A stretch of DNA of 64,000 bases. Source: Leishmania martiniquensis. Its lineage: Eukaryota > Euglenozoa > Kinetoplastea > Trypanosomatida > Trypanosomatidae. Position 1 is the stretch's first letter; the number at the start of each line of letters is the position of its first letter. The notes below the pieces were generated by a model, which saw only the letters and a program-made list of their open reading frames with translations, had not been told where the DNA came from and did not search any database. The position numbers were made by a program, and so were the translations under genes. Below, piece after piece: positions 33,411 to 43,981 of this stretch. The stretch is from positions 303,501 through 367,500 of the forward strand of contig NC_090160.1 of assembly GCF_017916325.1 (NCBI RefSeq). Reading direction: 5' to 3'.

Positions 33411-36400
33411 ATGACGTCAAAGCCGCATGGCGCCCCTCCGCGGATGTTGTACAGCTCGCCGAGTCGCACACAGGAGCTGACTGCGCTCGACGCGTCGCCC
33501 ACCTCGTTACCGCCACGTCAGAGCATCGTGCACGGGCCACTCGCCACCACGACAGTGATTACCACCATCGTGGAGGAGGACGCTAAAGTGGATAAGAACG
33601 TTGGCCGCCACCATCCTCATGGCGGCCGCATAACCACTGCACCTGCTTCCGTGCGTGACAGGGACGGTGGCTCTGCACCGCGGCAAAGCCCTCGGCGGCT
33701 CCAACCGCGACCACCACAGCCAACGCAGTGCTCGCAGCGCGCCGGATCTCGCGCCCAGGACACCGATGAAACGGATCTCCGCGACTTGCGGCAGACACGC
33801 TCCCTCTTCCTTTGCGGACGTGGTCTTCTCTCTCTACGCCACATTCAGCACTTGCCAGAGATGCTGTCGCTGCGCTTCCTTAGCGTTCACATGAATAGCA
33901 TCAAGGCGCTGGAGAGCGGCTGCCTGCGCACGCTTCGACACTTGGTGGAGCTTGACTTGAGCGCCAATGAGCTACGAGAGATACCGCCGGGGTGCTGGGA
34001 AGGGCTTGGACATCTCGAGCGCCTGAACCTGTCCAGCAATCAGCTGACTCGCCTTGGTCCGGCTGCCTTCAGCGCCCTCGCCTCGCTTCAGTGGCTTGCC
34101 CTCGGCTTCAACAGCATCAGCGACGTGACAGGGCTGCGCTCGGTTCCCGCGTCCGCGCCGCTAGCCTATGTGGACCTGTGCGCCAACCGTATCGCAACCC
34201 TGGGTGAGGTCATGGATGCCCTCACGCCTCACAGAGCGCATCTGCAGGAGCTTCGGCTGGAGTCGCCGCCGTCGCCATCGTCCATGCCAACGGCAGCGGC
34301 AGACGGTGGCGTTTCCTCTTCCTCCACCACGGGAAGTGCGCCGCTTACCGACGGTGGGGGCGGCGCCGTCGCGCATTGGCCCATCCAGCAAAATCCATGC
34401 TGCCTCTCCACAGGCGCTGCCACGCAGGGCGCGAGCGGGGTCAGGGAGCGGAGCGGTGGCGCTGCCGGTGGTCGGGGCCAAAGCGGAGTCAGCGGCGCCG
34501 CTCGCAGCGTTCCTGCCGCAGCAAACTACATGGAGGAGCTGCTGTGGTACTTTCCGCGTCTGCTCGTGGTGAATGGCATCTCCTACGGCGTGGACCCCTT
34601 GCACTTCCTTCGTCAGCAGCGCCAGTCCCGGGAGCTGGCGGCTACAGAGGAGGAGGCGAGCGCGACTGATGCCACGGCGGCTGTGGCGGCTGCGTCGCCC
34701 CTCTCACGGCTGCGCAGTGTGGACGAGAGGAAGCGGAGCCCTTCTCTGCATCGCGTGAGCGGTGCGGAGAGCCCGCAGGTAGGGCTGGAGAGACTCGACG
34801 ACGACGAAACAGTGAGTCACGCGTTTGCAGAACTGCTGAGGAGACCTCTTCCACACCCCCTGCCGTCGTCCTCCTCGTCATCGACGCGATCGCCCTCTTC
34901 CGCGTTGTCCGAGAGTCCCAAGACGCGGCGCCGAAGTCGCCATCGCACGAGCAGCAGGAGGCGAGCGCGCAGTTCATCGAAGCACCGTAGCCGCGCCTCC
35001 GCGTCCCTCTCTCCCGCGCCTCGGGAGTCGTCTCCGCACCGTCATCGCGCAGCTGCTGCGCCGGTGGCAGCGGGTCAAATAGGGCAAGACTCGGGGTGGA
35101 TGGCGCTCCCATCCGAACGAGCAGCGCTTGCCATGGCGAGCCCGATTCCACCGCAGCCGGGCGAACACGCACCACCATATTCAGCGGTGGCGTTGGCGCC
35201 TCAGAAGGCCCCAGGTATGATCGTGAAAAACGCCGCCGCCGCTGGCGCCGCGAGCAAGAGGGAGGCGCCACTGCGACCTAGGCAACGGCCCAACTCCGCG
35301 AAGCCGCGTCGTGCTTCTCTGCGCCGTCACTCGGCATCGAACACCTCGTCTTCCGCAACATCGCCATCCTCCGCCACTGCGCCCTCGCCGGCCGAAGTGT
35401 CAACGGCGGTACCGCAGTATCGTCCGCGAAAGCAGCAGCCGCAGGCAGCGCTGTCGTCAACGGGCGCAGCGGCCCTGCATGCGCGCAAGCTCCACTTCGA
35501 GGCAGCGGCGGTGACGTCGGCTCAGGAGGTGTCTCGAGCATCCTCTGCAACTCTATCAACGGGGCAACTGATGCCGTCGGGTGAGAAGAGCACCGAGCTG
35601 AGTCTTCTCCAGGTGTCCCCTTCCCCGGCTGGTGTCACCGACAGCAGCGACGTGTCGCCGCCTGCCACGGCAACGTGTGGGCAGCGTGAGCACGGAGACG
35701 GCGGCAGCAACGGCGGGAGTCACCCAAAGCATGGCCGCGTTGCCACGACCACCGCTGATGGAACCGCCAGCCGCGTCGCCGTGGAGAATTGCGTGACTCT
35801 CGATGCTCCGCCTCCTCTTGCCGCCACCAGCTCAGCTGCGGCTCTACGGTGGCGGCCGAAGCGGATCTCACGTGGGACTTGGACAGAGTGGGGTGCAGAG
35901 ACACCATCGTCCGTGTCGCTTGTTGCAAAACTGACGGCACAGGTGGAGCAACTGCAAGAGCAGCTAGCTCTGCGTGCCACAATGATCAGCGACCTGCGGC
36001 GAAACCTTGACCTCACCCGGACCCAATACGTCGAGGGGCAGCGCGAGGCCCAGCAGCGGCAACAACAGCTCCGCTGTCAGGTATCAGCATTGAAGGACGA
36101 GCTGGCGCGGCGGGGCGAAGAGGTGACAATTTTGCAGCGCACGCAGCAAGCGCAACTGAACCGAGCCGTAGACTCCGTCAAGGCGGAATGGATGCGGCGA
36201 CTCGAGGCGGCAGAGCATGACAGCGCCAAAGCCTATGCGGAAGCGGTGGCAGCATGGGAAAGGCGTCTAGCACGCGCCGAAGAAGAGAAGCTGCATACGC
36301 AGCAGACCGTCACCGTGAAAGTAGCGCAACTGGCGACGCTCCAGCGGCAGACAAGCGCCATGGAGACGGAGATGCAGGCTGTACGAGACCGTGCTGTTAT

Positions 36401-37889
36401 GCATCAGCGACACTGGGCTGCACGGGCCGGGCTGCTGCTGGCCGAGGCCGACAATCGGCGCTTGCTGTTGACTGCCGCGGCGGCCTCACGTGAGCAGCTG
36501 TGCCATTCGTTTGCTGACGGAGTCGTGCGTCTCCACGCAGAGGTGTTGCACGAGGCTGACCGAGGCCGAGAGCAGGCGGAGAAGGCGCTGCAAATGCAGC
36601 TGGCCACCTGGAGGGCGCAGGTGACCGTGTACGAGGACGCCATTCGCCACGCTGCGTCTGAGGCGCGCAGCACCGTCATGGGGAGGAACGATGCAGAGCA
36701 CTTGTCGCCGCTTCAAGCGGCACCGACGTCGTCTGCCCTGACCGCAGCGCTGCCGATGTCGCTGGTCACCACCCCATCTCGGACGCTCGCAGGCGAGACA
36801 GCAGCGCAGCTACAGCCGGTCGCTCCCAGCGACCGTGGCAAGCGCAACCAGGCCGCCAGCTCGCCCGATATGCAAGAGGGCAACCACAGGGATAGGATGT
36901 CGCCGGCGGCGGGGAGGGCGGTTGCAGAAGGAAGTGCCCTGATGTTGACCCCCACCATCGAGTCCCCATGTGTGGACCTTAGCGAACACTGTGGCCACGC
37001 CCCAGCAGCGTCATGCGGAGCTGCTTCCAATGCGTTAGCGCAGATGGCTGGCGTGGACGCCAACGATACTCTAACAGAGTACTGGAGGGGCGCGTGCGCG
37101 CGTGTCGAGGCGCAGCTGCATCGCGTGGAGGCCGCCCTGCAGGTCGCCACTCACACCCAGCAGTCCATGGCGGCGGAGAACACGCGCCTCCTCAGCCAGG
37201 TCGAGGCGCTGGAGGCGGGGAAGAAGGCGCTGGCATCCCTTCAATCCACATCTGGGGCTGCCATTCAGGAGCGAGACAACTTACTGCGCACGCTGCACAC
37301 ACTGCGAGCCGACATGGAAAGGAAAGACGCCGCCTTGGACGCGCTGGAAGAGGAGGCGCACGCGAAACTGAACGAGAAGCGCCACCGCATTGCCGAGCTT
37401 GAGGAGACTGTGGAGGCGCTCACAACACAGCAGACGCGTGCAACAGAGTTGAACGCGTCTATTCGCGGAGAGCTAGAGGCAGCGCAGGCGACGGTCGAAC
37501 GCCTCCAGCAAGAGCTGGCCGATGAGAAAGAGCGCTGCAAGGCGTTGACGCAACAGCAGCAGGCTGGGCAGGTGCCCGACTTGGAGCGGAAGCAGCGTGA
37601 GCTTTTCGAGCTCCTCGCAACCCGCAACGCCGAGGCCCACCAGCATCAGCTTGAGAAGAAGACGCTGGTGCACACCCTCACCATCGCGCGTGAACAGCTC
37701 GTACGGCTGTATGAGTCCCACCAACATCTCTCCAGTGCGCACGCGAGCGCCAGGGAGGAGGTCACGAGGCTACAAACGGAGCTCGACGCCGCGCAGCGGC
37801 AGGTGCGTGACATTCAGGAGGCGAGCCGCGCAAAGCAGAAGGCCACCTTCGAAGTGCTGTCCCACCTGATGACGAACAGCGCACTGTAG
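33411..37889 (+). CDS. leucine-rich repeat and coiled-coil protein, centrosomal/basal-body type
   Basis: A 1492-residue protein. The in-frame extension before ATG 33411 begins with GTG and was discarded. Residues about 129-295 hold six or so leucine-rich repeats, for example LRHLVELDLSANELREIPPG and LERLNLSSNQLTRLG. Residues about 373-395 (EELLWYFPRLLVVNGI) look like an LRR cap. Residues 400-830 are disordered, with an Arg/Ser-rich part at about 490-560. Two long heptad-rich coiled coils follow (about 837-1085 and 1223-1485), split by a Pro/Ala-rich linker. N-terminal LRRs joined to a long C-terminal coiled coil is the layout of LRRCC1/VFL1 and related centriole or basal-body proteins. That comparison is inference from architecture only. 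Confidence 0.87.
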   Translation: MTSKPHGAPPRMLYSSPSRTQELTALDASPTSLPPRQSIVHGPLATTTVITTIVEEDAKVDKNVGRHHPHGGRITTAPASVRDRDGGSAPRQSPRRLQPRPPQPTQCSQRAGSRAQDTDETDLRDLRQTRSLFLCGRGLLSLRHIQHLPEMLSLRFLSVHMNSIKALESGCLRTLRHLVELDLSANELREIPPGCWEGLGHLERLNLSSNQLTRLGPAAFSALASLQWLALGFNSISDVTGLRSVPASAPLAYVDLCANRIATLGEVMDALTPHRAHLQELRLESPPSPSSMPTAAADGGVSSSSTTGSAPLTDGGGGAVAHWPIQQNPCCLSTGAATQGASGVRERSGGAAGGRGQSGVSGAARSVPAAANYMEELLWYFPRLLVVNGISYGVDPLHFLRQQRQSRELAATEEEASATDATAAVAAASPLSRLRSVDERKRSPSLHRVSGAESPQVGLERLDDDETVSHAFAELLRRPLPHPLPSSSSSSTRSPSSALSESPKTRRRSRHRTSSRRRARSSSKHRSRASASLSPAPRESSPHRHRAAAAPVAAGQIGQDSGWMALPSERAALAMASPIPPQPGEHAPPYSAVALAPQKAPGMIVKNAAAAGAASKREAPLRPRQRPNSAKPRRASLRRHSASNTSSSATSPSSATAPSPAEVSTAVPQYRPRKQQPQAALSSTGAAALHARKLHFEAAAVTSAQEVSRASSATLSTGQLMPSGEKSTELSLLQVSPSPAGVTDSSDVSPPATATCGQREHGDGGSNGGSHPKHGRVATTTADGTASRVAVENCVTLDAPPPLAATSSAAALRWRPKRISRGTWTEWGAETPSSVSLVAKLTAQVEQLQEQLALRATMISDLRRNLDLTRTQYVEGQREAQQRQQQLRCQVSALKDELARRGEEVTILQRTQQAQLNRAVDSVKAEWMRRLEAAEHDSAKAYAEAVAAWERRLARAEEEKLHTQQTVTVKVAQLATLQRQTSAMETEMQAVRDRAVMHQRHWAARAGLLLAEADNRRLLLTAAAASREQLCHSFADGVVRLHAEVLHEADRGREQAEKALQMQLATWRAQVTVYEDAIRHAASEARSTVMGRNDAEHLSPLQAAPTSSALTAALPMSLVTTPSRTLAGETAAQLQPVAPSDRGKRNQAASSPDMQEGNHRDRMSPAAGRAVAEGSALMLTPTIESPCVDLSEHCGHAPAASCGAASNALAQMAGVDANDTLTEYWRGACARVEAQLHRVEAALQVATHTQQSMAAENTRLLSQVEALEAGKKALASLQSTSGAAIQERDNLLRTLHTLRADMERKDAALDALEEEAHAKLNEKRHRIAELEETVEALTTQQTRATELNASIRGELEAAQATVERLQQELADEKERCKALTQQQQAGQVPDLERKQRELFELLATRNAEAHQHQLEKKTLVHTLTIAREQLVRLYESHQHLSSAHASAREEVTRLQTELDAAQRQVRDIQEASRAKQKATFEVLSHLMTNSAL

Positions 37890-38473
37890 CTGCTTGAAAT
37901 GGATCGGGTAGAGAGGGGAGGGGGGGTGAAGGGATGCGGATGAGCGTTGGTACTGAATGCAGACATCGCCATTCCTCACCGTGTCGCTTAAGCTCCTCTC
38001 ATGCGCCGCGTGCAGACACTTTCCACGAAATGCGCAAGACGACAAGAGAGATAAAAGAAAAGAGGCAAAGAAGAAATTCGGCGATGCCGCCGTCCACACG
38101 AAATGGCGTGGCCCTTAGCGGTGATGCTCTATGCTCCCACAGTTGTGTGTGTATGTGTGGGGGGGGGGGGCTTTTTCAACGACCCCTTCACACGTGCACA
38201 AAGGCCACACATCCGTGCGTCCAGCGCTGGCGTCCCATGCGAGGCGTTTTTGCCGCCTCTCTCACCACCACTCTCCCTCCCCTCTCGCACACACTGAAAC
38301 GCCCAAGTCAGCCGTCGAAGCGGTTTGGCCATCCACTCCGGCAGCACTCAGAGGCCGAAGCAGACAGGCCGAAAGTGAGCGGCGCTCTGCTCTTTTTTTC
38401 TGTCTTGTCCTCGCGTTCGCGTCTTCACAGGATTTGCCTCTCCCCCGCCCCTCTGCTGTGTCGCACATCCGAT
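37890..38473. other. intergenic stretch with acceptor
   Basis: A short spacer with a TG/G run at 38140-38171 and then pyrimidine-rich sequence. The tract at about 38389-38427 ends at the AG at 38429-38430, 43 nt before ATG 38474. No gene is visible. Confidence 0.55.
38389..38430 (+). promoter_or_regulatory. trans-splice acceptor candidate for uL23m
   Basis: A T-rich tract followed by the AG at 38429-38430 gives a 43-nt 5' UTR. It rules out the 180-codon upstream extension of the frame. Confidence 0.6.
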
Positions 38474-39244
38474 ATGAAGCGTCTTGGCCGCCACCGCGCC
38501 ATCGTATGTGGCTCGGCCAGCCTCGCTGCCGCTATCAACGCCTCTAGCACGCGATCGTGTGACATCGGAGGCGGTGGCTGCTCCTGCACGGCGGCCTCGC
38601 CCCTCGTCACGGCGAGGCGAGGGAGGTTCTACCGGCCGCTGGTGAACCAGGGTATCAACCTGTGGCGCTCCCGCATGGGCCGACTCCACAAGGGGTGGAT
38701 GACGTGGGAGTACAATCGCAACGTCATGCCCGACCCGCGGCCGTTCCCGGAGCCGGCGGTGAACAATTACTACGGTCGATCGCGCATCTGGAACCCGATC
38801 GCTGGCAAGATTGGCGTTGTCAATCGCAAGGCAGAAGAGTGGGGATGGCCACATCAACGTCCACCGCCAACAGGCCTGCGACGGTCACCGGAGTACTTTC
38901 CCTTCTTCTTCAGCCGTTACTTTCCCGACGTCGAGGTGCGACTGGTGCTGGACAGCGTCCTGAACAACGAGACGACCAGGCCCGTCTTTCACATCCCGCA
39001 GGACATGTCGAAGCAGGAGCTTGTGAACTACCTCAGAAACATCTATAACATCGATAACGTCGTCCGCATCAGCGTGCGCAACATGCGCGGGCGGCGCTTC
39101 AAGAACGAGGTTGGCGAGATCAAGAGCCTGCCGGACTACAAGGTGGCAGTGGTCGAGCTCGACTCGCCGGTATCCGTTGTGTTTAAGCAGATCAAGGGCA
39201 CGGAGGATACCCCCGACAACAAGCCAACAGCGCAACTCGCGTAA
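38474..39244 (+). CDS. MRPL23: mitochondrial large-subunit ribosomal protein uL23m
   Basis: A 256-residue protein. It starts with a basic, Ser/Ala-rich presequence (MKRLGRHRAIVCGSASLAAA) fitting import into the mitochondrion. Residues about 150-240 match the uL23 fold: DVEVRLVLDSV, the helix DMSKQELVNYLRNIYNI, then DNVVRISVRNMRGR and a last strand DYKVAVVELDSPV. The middle part (65-140), with WGWPHQRPPPTGLRRSPEYF, is typical of the N-terminal extensions of trypanosomatid mitoribosomal proteins. uL23 binds domain III of the large rRNA near the peptide exit tunnel. The ATG at 38474 was chosen because it is the first after the splice acceptor and gives a plausible presequence. Kinetoplastid mitoribosomes are protein-rich, which fits the enlarged size. 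Confidence 0.88.
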   Translation: MKRLGRHRAIVCGSASLAAAINASSTRSCDIGGGGCSCTAASPLVTARRGRFYRPLVNQGINLWRSRMGRLHKGWMTWEYNRNVMPDPRPFPEPAVNNYYGRSRIWNPIAGKIGVVNRKAEEWGWPHQRPPPTGLRRSPEYFPFFFSRYFPDVEVRLVLDSVLNNETTRPVFHIPQDMSKQELVNYLRNIYNIDNVVRISVRNMRGRRFKNEVGEIKSLPDYKVAVVELDSPVSVVFKQIKGTEDTPDNKPTAQLA

Positions 39245-39951
39245 GGTGCCTCAGGGGCTTGTGAATGCTCGCACCTGATCTCTTTTTACAGGTTGCCACC
39301 GAGGAGAGGCACTAGATGCGCATCGTAGCCGTTTTTGTTGCTGTTGGTGGGAGGAGGAGATGGGGGAAGCCGCTGGGCATTGGTCTTGATGGAGCTCTGC
39401 GCTGACGTGGCGGCTCTCTGCGTGTCCGTGTTGACAATGGCACACTTCTGATTTTGCGCGTAGTGATACACATACGCACGCATACGCACGACTTGGGTGC
39501 GCTGTAGCACCTTCGCATGTGCAGAAAAGAAATACGAGCCGCGTGTCTCTTGCCATGCCTGGCGTGGAGAGGTTCCGGTGGCCGTGGCGGCGAGAGTGGC
39601 CATCACTGCTCGCATGCGTCTCCCTCCGCTGTGCCACACATGTGGAGATGTGCCGGGTCCTCCTCCGGGAACCCTCCCGTGGCTGATCGTCCCCTTGGCA
39701 CGCGCCCCGCACTTCCGCCGCACCTGCGCTCCCGTTCTCTCTGTATGAGCGGGTTGAGGCACCCGCGCGCACCTGTCTGGTGATCGCGTCCAAGGGTCGA
39801 AGGGGAACATGGCCCATACAGTGCTTCCAGCCCCCCACCCCACACTCACTCGCTCGCCCCACACTTTTCCTACATTACACTTTGAGCTGCATCTTATACA
39901 CACACAGGCACAAAAGAGCATCTCTCTCTGTGTGTGTGTGTGCTGCTTGTC
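39245..39951. other. intergenic stretch
   Basis: No supported gene. The part from 39480 to 39810 is GC-rich and non-repetitive, with minus-strand frames of up to 211 codons that show no domain. It could be 3' UTR of uL23m or a decayed repeat. A CA run and then CT/TG repeats (39897-39942) directly precede the next ATG. Confidence 0.5.
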
Positions 39952-40908
39952 ATGGCCGTCTCCAAGACGGTCTGTCGGGCCTGCCTCGCAGCCTACGCGG
40001 CCTTCATGCTAACGATCACTACAGTGTACCTCTGGCGGCGATCGGGGGTACTACTCCACTTGAGTGAGGTCCGAGAGGAGTTGCCGCATGGCCGTGTCGG
40101 TCGCGCTGAGGTGGAAGGCAACGCCTTCGCCGATTCGGGCGGCGCCGAGTACATCTTCGTCGCGTGTTACCTTGTTTTGCATCTCATCTCTCTTCCACTG
40201 TTTCTCTTTGGTCACAAGTCCGGCGTGAAAATGGTGGTCGGCTGCGCGTTGCTGGTGTCGTGCGCCGTCATTTATATCGTCGCTTTCGGGTCTGTCATTT
40301 TGCACTGGCGTCTCGAGCAGCTGCATCAGCAGCGCTCCCTCGTCTCCTCCGAGACTGTGGCGGCGCTCCAGGCCAAGCAGGAGGGGCCTCAACCGTATCG
40401 ATTAGAGGCGGACTACATGGACAGTGCCACCGCCCTCGCTGGCGCAGCACCGTCCCTGTCTCAGGCGGATCAGCGTGAGGTGTCTCGTGCATCTGCCAAG
40501 GGCCGCAGTGGCAGCTGGGGCAAGTGCGGTGCAGCGCAGGGGCACGCGGGTGAACCTTTTTCGTATGGAAGCCTCGGCTGGGCGGTTCTGGAAAGCTTGG
40601 CGGACGTGCTGGCCGCTATCATCGGCGGCCCCGGGAGTACTACGGACGATGGAAGCATCCATGTCCGCTCCGATGGTGCGCCCTTTAGTGGAATATTTCG
40701 CCTCAGCCTCCTTCTGTTGAACTGCGGTGGCTTTGCGCTTTCAATGTGGGGTGCCGTCTTATTCAATGGCGCCTCTGCCTCCACATATGCGCCCGCACCA
40801 ATCTCGAATGCAGAGCTTGCGGCCTCGGCACTCTCCCAGTCGTCCGCCTTGGTGGACTCAGAAGCCCCTGCGGCCTTACCTGCCGTACAGGCAAAGAAGC
40901 ATCAGTAG
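39952..40908 (+). CDS. four-pass membrane protein, unidentified
   Basis: A 318-residue protein. The frame begins six codons upstream with GTG inside a TG repeat; ATG 39952 is the first real start. Hydrophobic segments suggest four membrane spans: about 10-29 (CLAAYAAFMLTITTVYLW), 64-86 (YIFVACYLVLHLISLPLFLF), 93-115 (VVGCALLVSCAVIYIVAFGS) and 247-270 (LSLLLLNCGGFALSMWGAVL). Between spans 3 and 4 lies a hydrophilic loop of about 130 residues rich in Gln, Ala and Ser. The N-terminus is short, without a cleavable signal peptide. No transporter or enzyme motif is visible and I do not recognise the family. The loop and the Ala/Ser-rich tail are probably disordered. Confidence 0.82.
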   Translation: MAVSKTVCRACLAAYAAFMLTITTVYLWRRSGVLLHLSEVREELPHGRVGRAEVEGNAFADSGGAEYIFVACYLVLHLISLPLFLFGHKSGVKMVVGCALLVSCAVIYIVAFGSVILHWRLEQLHQQRSLVSSETVAALQAKQEGPQPYRLEADYMDSATALAGAAPSLSQADQREVSRASAKGRSGSWGKCGAAQGHAGEPFSYGSLGWAVLESLADVLAAIIGGPGSTTDDGSIHVRSDGAPFSGIFRLSLLLLNCGGFALSMWGAVLFNGASASTYAPAPISNAELAASALSQSSALVDSEAPAALPAVQAKKHQ

Positions 40909-41539
40909 GGCCGGTGCCGTCCTTCTTCCCTTTTTTCCCTCTCTCCTCCTCCCCAAGTTGCCGCCGGTGCGGCCTCGCTGCTGTAATTGCTGTTTGTCGC
41001 GTGCAGACGCACCTGTCTGCTCTGACTGTGAGATTGAGTGCTGAATGCGATAGACGAGTGCGCCGATGCATACCAACCACCTGTGCGGCATGCGCATGAG
41101 AGCGCGCTGCGTGAGGGCATGCGCGCATAAGGATACTGCATCCTCAGCCGAGCTGCCGACGTGTACCTGGCGACCCTTTTTGTGTGACTGTATGTGGGCA
41201 GCGAAGTGTTGTCAGGTCCGCGGAGCTGTGTGAGACGGTCAAGAGGCCCCGTCCTCCAGCATCTGCTTGCGGCGCAGCATTGGGCCCAGACTTTTTCGTA
41301 CGCGACAGGCGCACCTTCAGCGCACTGACTGCGCGCCTCCGCCGCCTCCTCCTCCCCACGTATGGTATTTATTTCCGCTTTTTTTTCGACCGCCGCCGCC
41401 ACCGACACCACCATCGCCTCGATCCACACGCACACACACATACACACAGAGGATTCTTCCCCGCCTTCTCAGCCTTCCGCCACTCTTCACCTTTCGCTCG
41501 TCCAACCACAAGCCCTCACCGCCCTTTCCTTTACGCATA
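40909..41539. other. intergenic stretch
   Basis: A non-coding spacer. The first 400 bases carry short TG and CT-rich motifs. The last 170 bases contain the T-rich tract and acceptor of the cyclophilin gene, then CA repeats and a C-rich 5' UTR. Confidence 0.55.
41372..41449 (+). promoter_or_regulatory. trans-splice acceptor candidate for cyclophilin A
   Basis: A T-rich tract at 41372-41388 is followed by CCG and CA repeats free of AG until 41448-41449. The resulting 5' UTR is about 90 nt and ATG 41540 is the first AUG. Confidence 0.6.
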
Positions 41540-42073
41540 ATGTCCTACAAGCCCCACTACCCCACCGTTTCCACCAACCCCCGGGTTTGGATGGACATCG
41601 AAATCGGCGGCAAGCCCGCCGGTCGCGTGACAATGGAGCTCTTTGCGGACGCCGTCCCCAAGACGGCCGAGAACTTCCGCGCGCTGTGCACGGGCGAGAA
41701 GGGCTTCGGCTACGCCGGTTGCCCGTTCCACCGCATCATCCCAGATTTCATGTGCCAGGGCGGCGACTTCACCAACGGCAACGGTACTGGCGGCAAGTCG
41801 ATCTTCGGCAGCAAGTTTTCGGATGAGTCCTTCGCTGGCAAGGCCGGCAAGCACTTCGGCCCGGGCACGCTGTCGATGGCCAACGCCGGTCCGAACACAA
41901 ACGGCTCTCAGTTCTTTCTGTGCACGGCACTCACGAGCTGGCTGGACGGCAAGCACGTCGTCTTTGGCCAGGTGCTGGAAGGCTATGACGTCGTCAAGGC
42001 GATGGAGCTTGTCGGCAGTCGCAGCGGCTCCACCACGCAGCCCGTGCGCGTGTCCGCTTGCGGGCAGGTGTAG
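41540..42073 (+). CDS. CYPA: cyclophilin A, peptidyl-prolyl cis-trans isomerase
   Basis: A 177-residue single-domain cyclophilin, the length known for Leishmania CyPA. It catalyses cis-trans isomerisation of peptidyl-prolyl bonds in the cytosol and is the classical target of cyclosporin A. All key residues of the active site are present by alignment to human CypA: Arg65, Phe70, Met71 and Gln73 in [14 protein letters not shown], Phe126 in NGSQFF, and Trp134 and His139 in [11 protein letters not shown]. The protein should therefore be active and able to bind cyclosporin. It has a short N-terminal extension of about ten residues, no signal peptide and no retention motif. The frame is open upstream for 91 codons from a non-ATG start, but ATG 41540 is the first after the splice acceptor. 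Confidence 0.98.
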   Translation: MSYKPHYPTVSTNPRVWMDIEIGGKPAGRVTMELFADAVPKTAENFRALCTGEKGFGYAGCPFHRIIPDFMCQGGDFTNGNGTGGKSIFGSKFSDESFAGKAGKHFGPGTLSMANAGPNTNGSQFFLCTALTSWLDGKHVVFGQVLEGYDVVKAMELVGSRSGSTTQPVRVSACGQV

Positions 42074-43981
42074 AGGAGCTGCAACGTAGGCTCTGCGGCG
42101 GTGCGAGACAGAGAAGAGCGAGGGCAGGTGAAAGAAGGGGTGGTCTGGTCCACGAACGCAAAGGCAATGAGGGGCGAGAGTGGGTGAGTGGTGGTGAAGT
42201 CGCATCTGCCGCAACGCGTCTCTGTGCATGCGAAACGCAAGGGAGGAGAGATGCGCACGCACACACCGAAGAGAACGCGCAGACTTCCGTCAGTCACCCC
42301 CCTCCTTTTTTTTGCCGAATCCTTCCTGAGCCACTCCACTTGCCACCGCGTCTTTGCCGTCCTATCCCCTCCCCTCCCCATGCTCGACCAATCTCGTATC
42401 GGTTTTCGTACTGCCTCTGTGTGTGTGTGTGTGTGTGCGTATACGTCTGTGTCGACCTATTCGCCTCTTTTCTTCTTCGGTTTCACTATATGTTTCTTTG
42501 TTTGTGTGTGTGAGGGTGCAGAGGGTGGGGAGTCGTAGACAGCCGTTGTGAAAGATGGATGTGATTCGGTGCATGGAGAAAGGGGCCTGAAAGGGCGAAC
42601 GCAGCACGCACCTTGGACAGCCCTCATCTCCGCGCATCCTCAGCTGGTGCGACCCCTCTGCCCTCCGCAGATATGCAAGTACACACTCTCCTCTCCATGA
42701 TGCCAACGATCATCGGCCCCTCCTCACTCTCGCACATACATATGCGCATGCACGCATATGAAACGTTTATATATATATGTGTGTGCGTGTGACAGAGCAG
42801 TGCACGAGCGGAGCAGATTTCGCAGCAGGCGCATTGATGTCCTCTCAGGCATCCCCCCTTTTTTTAAAGCACCTGTTCGCATTGAAGGCAGTCGAAAGGA
42901 CCGGAAAGAAGAGTGAAGGAATCGGAGCGCATACCGCTCACATGCAAAACGCGCTTGCGCATGCGCAACGGCGCTGTCTCTCTCACCCCTACCTCTGCGC
43001 CCCCGTGTGTTTACATGTGTGTGTGTGAGAGAGAGGGAGGGAGCGGCCCAGTAGTCATAGCAGTGCGTCGCATGAATCGCTGTCTCCCCCCCTTCTCCTT
43101 CGTGAAGGGGCGACAAGCAAAAGAGGGAACGCGCCAGCGCACACATACACACACACGCATTCAGGCGAGAGAGGGGGGTGGCCTCACCTTGACGGAAGGG
43201 GAGGGGGGAAGAGGAAAAAAAAGTAGGCACACCCGTTTTGTGTCAGTCGCTCCCTTCCCTCTCTTCCTTCGCTAGGCTGCTGCTGCTGCTGCTGCCTCTG
43301 GCGCCGAGCATTCCCAACGGCGTCACGCTCTCCCTCACTCTTTTTCTCTCGACGTCTCATTCATACTGTATTCGCCCCGCCGTACACCTCCTCCCCCTCT
43401 CCTCTCTCCTCCCTCCTCCCTCACGGCCGCCATCAACGCTGACATCGTCACGTGCAGTATAGACGGCAACATACGTGTGGCACCTCTATGGCTGTACTCT
43501 TCCTCAGTCATCACTTTCACATTCCTGCGCCATACAGCTTCGACTTACGTTGCCCACGCACGAGTAGCGCGCATCATCGCACAGAGAGTCATCATAGACG
43601 CACATCTTCCAGACACGCACAGCGCTCGCCTTCTCTCTATCACACAGACACACACACATACACACAGAGAAAAAAAGAGAGATAAATACATAGAAAAACG
43701 CAGAGACGTGCACACGCAAGCAGCGCAGACGCCTCCGTGAAAGTGTGTCTGCGTGAAAGTGCGTGCGTGTGTGTGTGTGTGTCGGGCAGCGCGGGTACGT
43801 CGCTTCAGCTATTCTTTTCCATTATAGGTTCAATCTCTCGACTGAGGGACAGCGCACATACTTGCATAGATAGATCGATAAATCGACCCATCGCCGCTTT
43901 TCCACTTTCCCTTTCTCTACGACTCAACGTTTCTGTGTCAGGCCACGCGGCGAGAATCGGTCCTCCCCTCCCCATACCCCA
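42074..43981. other. 1.9-kb intergenic stretch
   Basis: No supported gene. It has TG runs at 42417-42437 and 42776-42790, a TA repeat at 42766-42780, a CTG repeat at 43277-43295, CA runs at 43640-43668 and pyrimidine-rich sequence at 43240-43440. It should contain the cyclophilin 3' UTR and the 5' UTR of the SLBP-like gene. Confidence 0.55.
43804..43827 (+). promoter_or_regulatory. trans-splice acceptor candidate for the SLBP-like gene
   Basis: A short T/C tract ends at the AG at 43826-43827, giving a 5' UTR of about 154 nt before ATG 43982. Other AG dinucleotides downstream could serve as alternatives. Confidence 0.4.
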
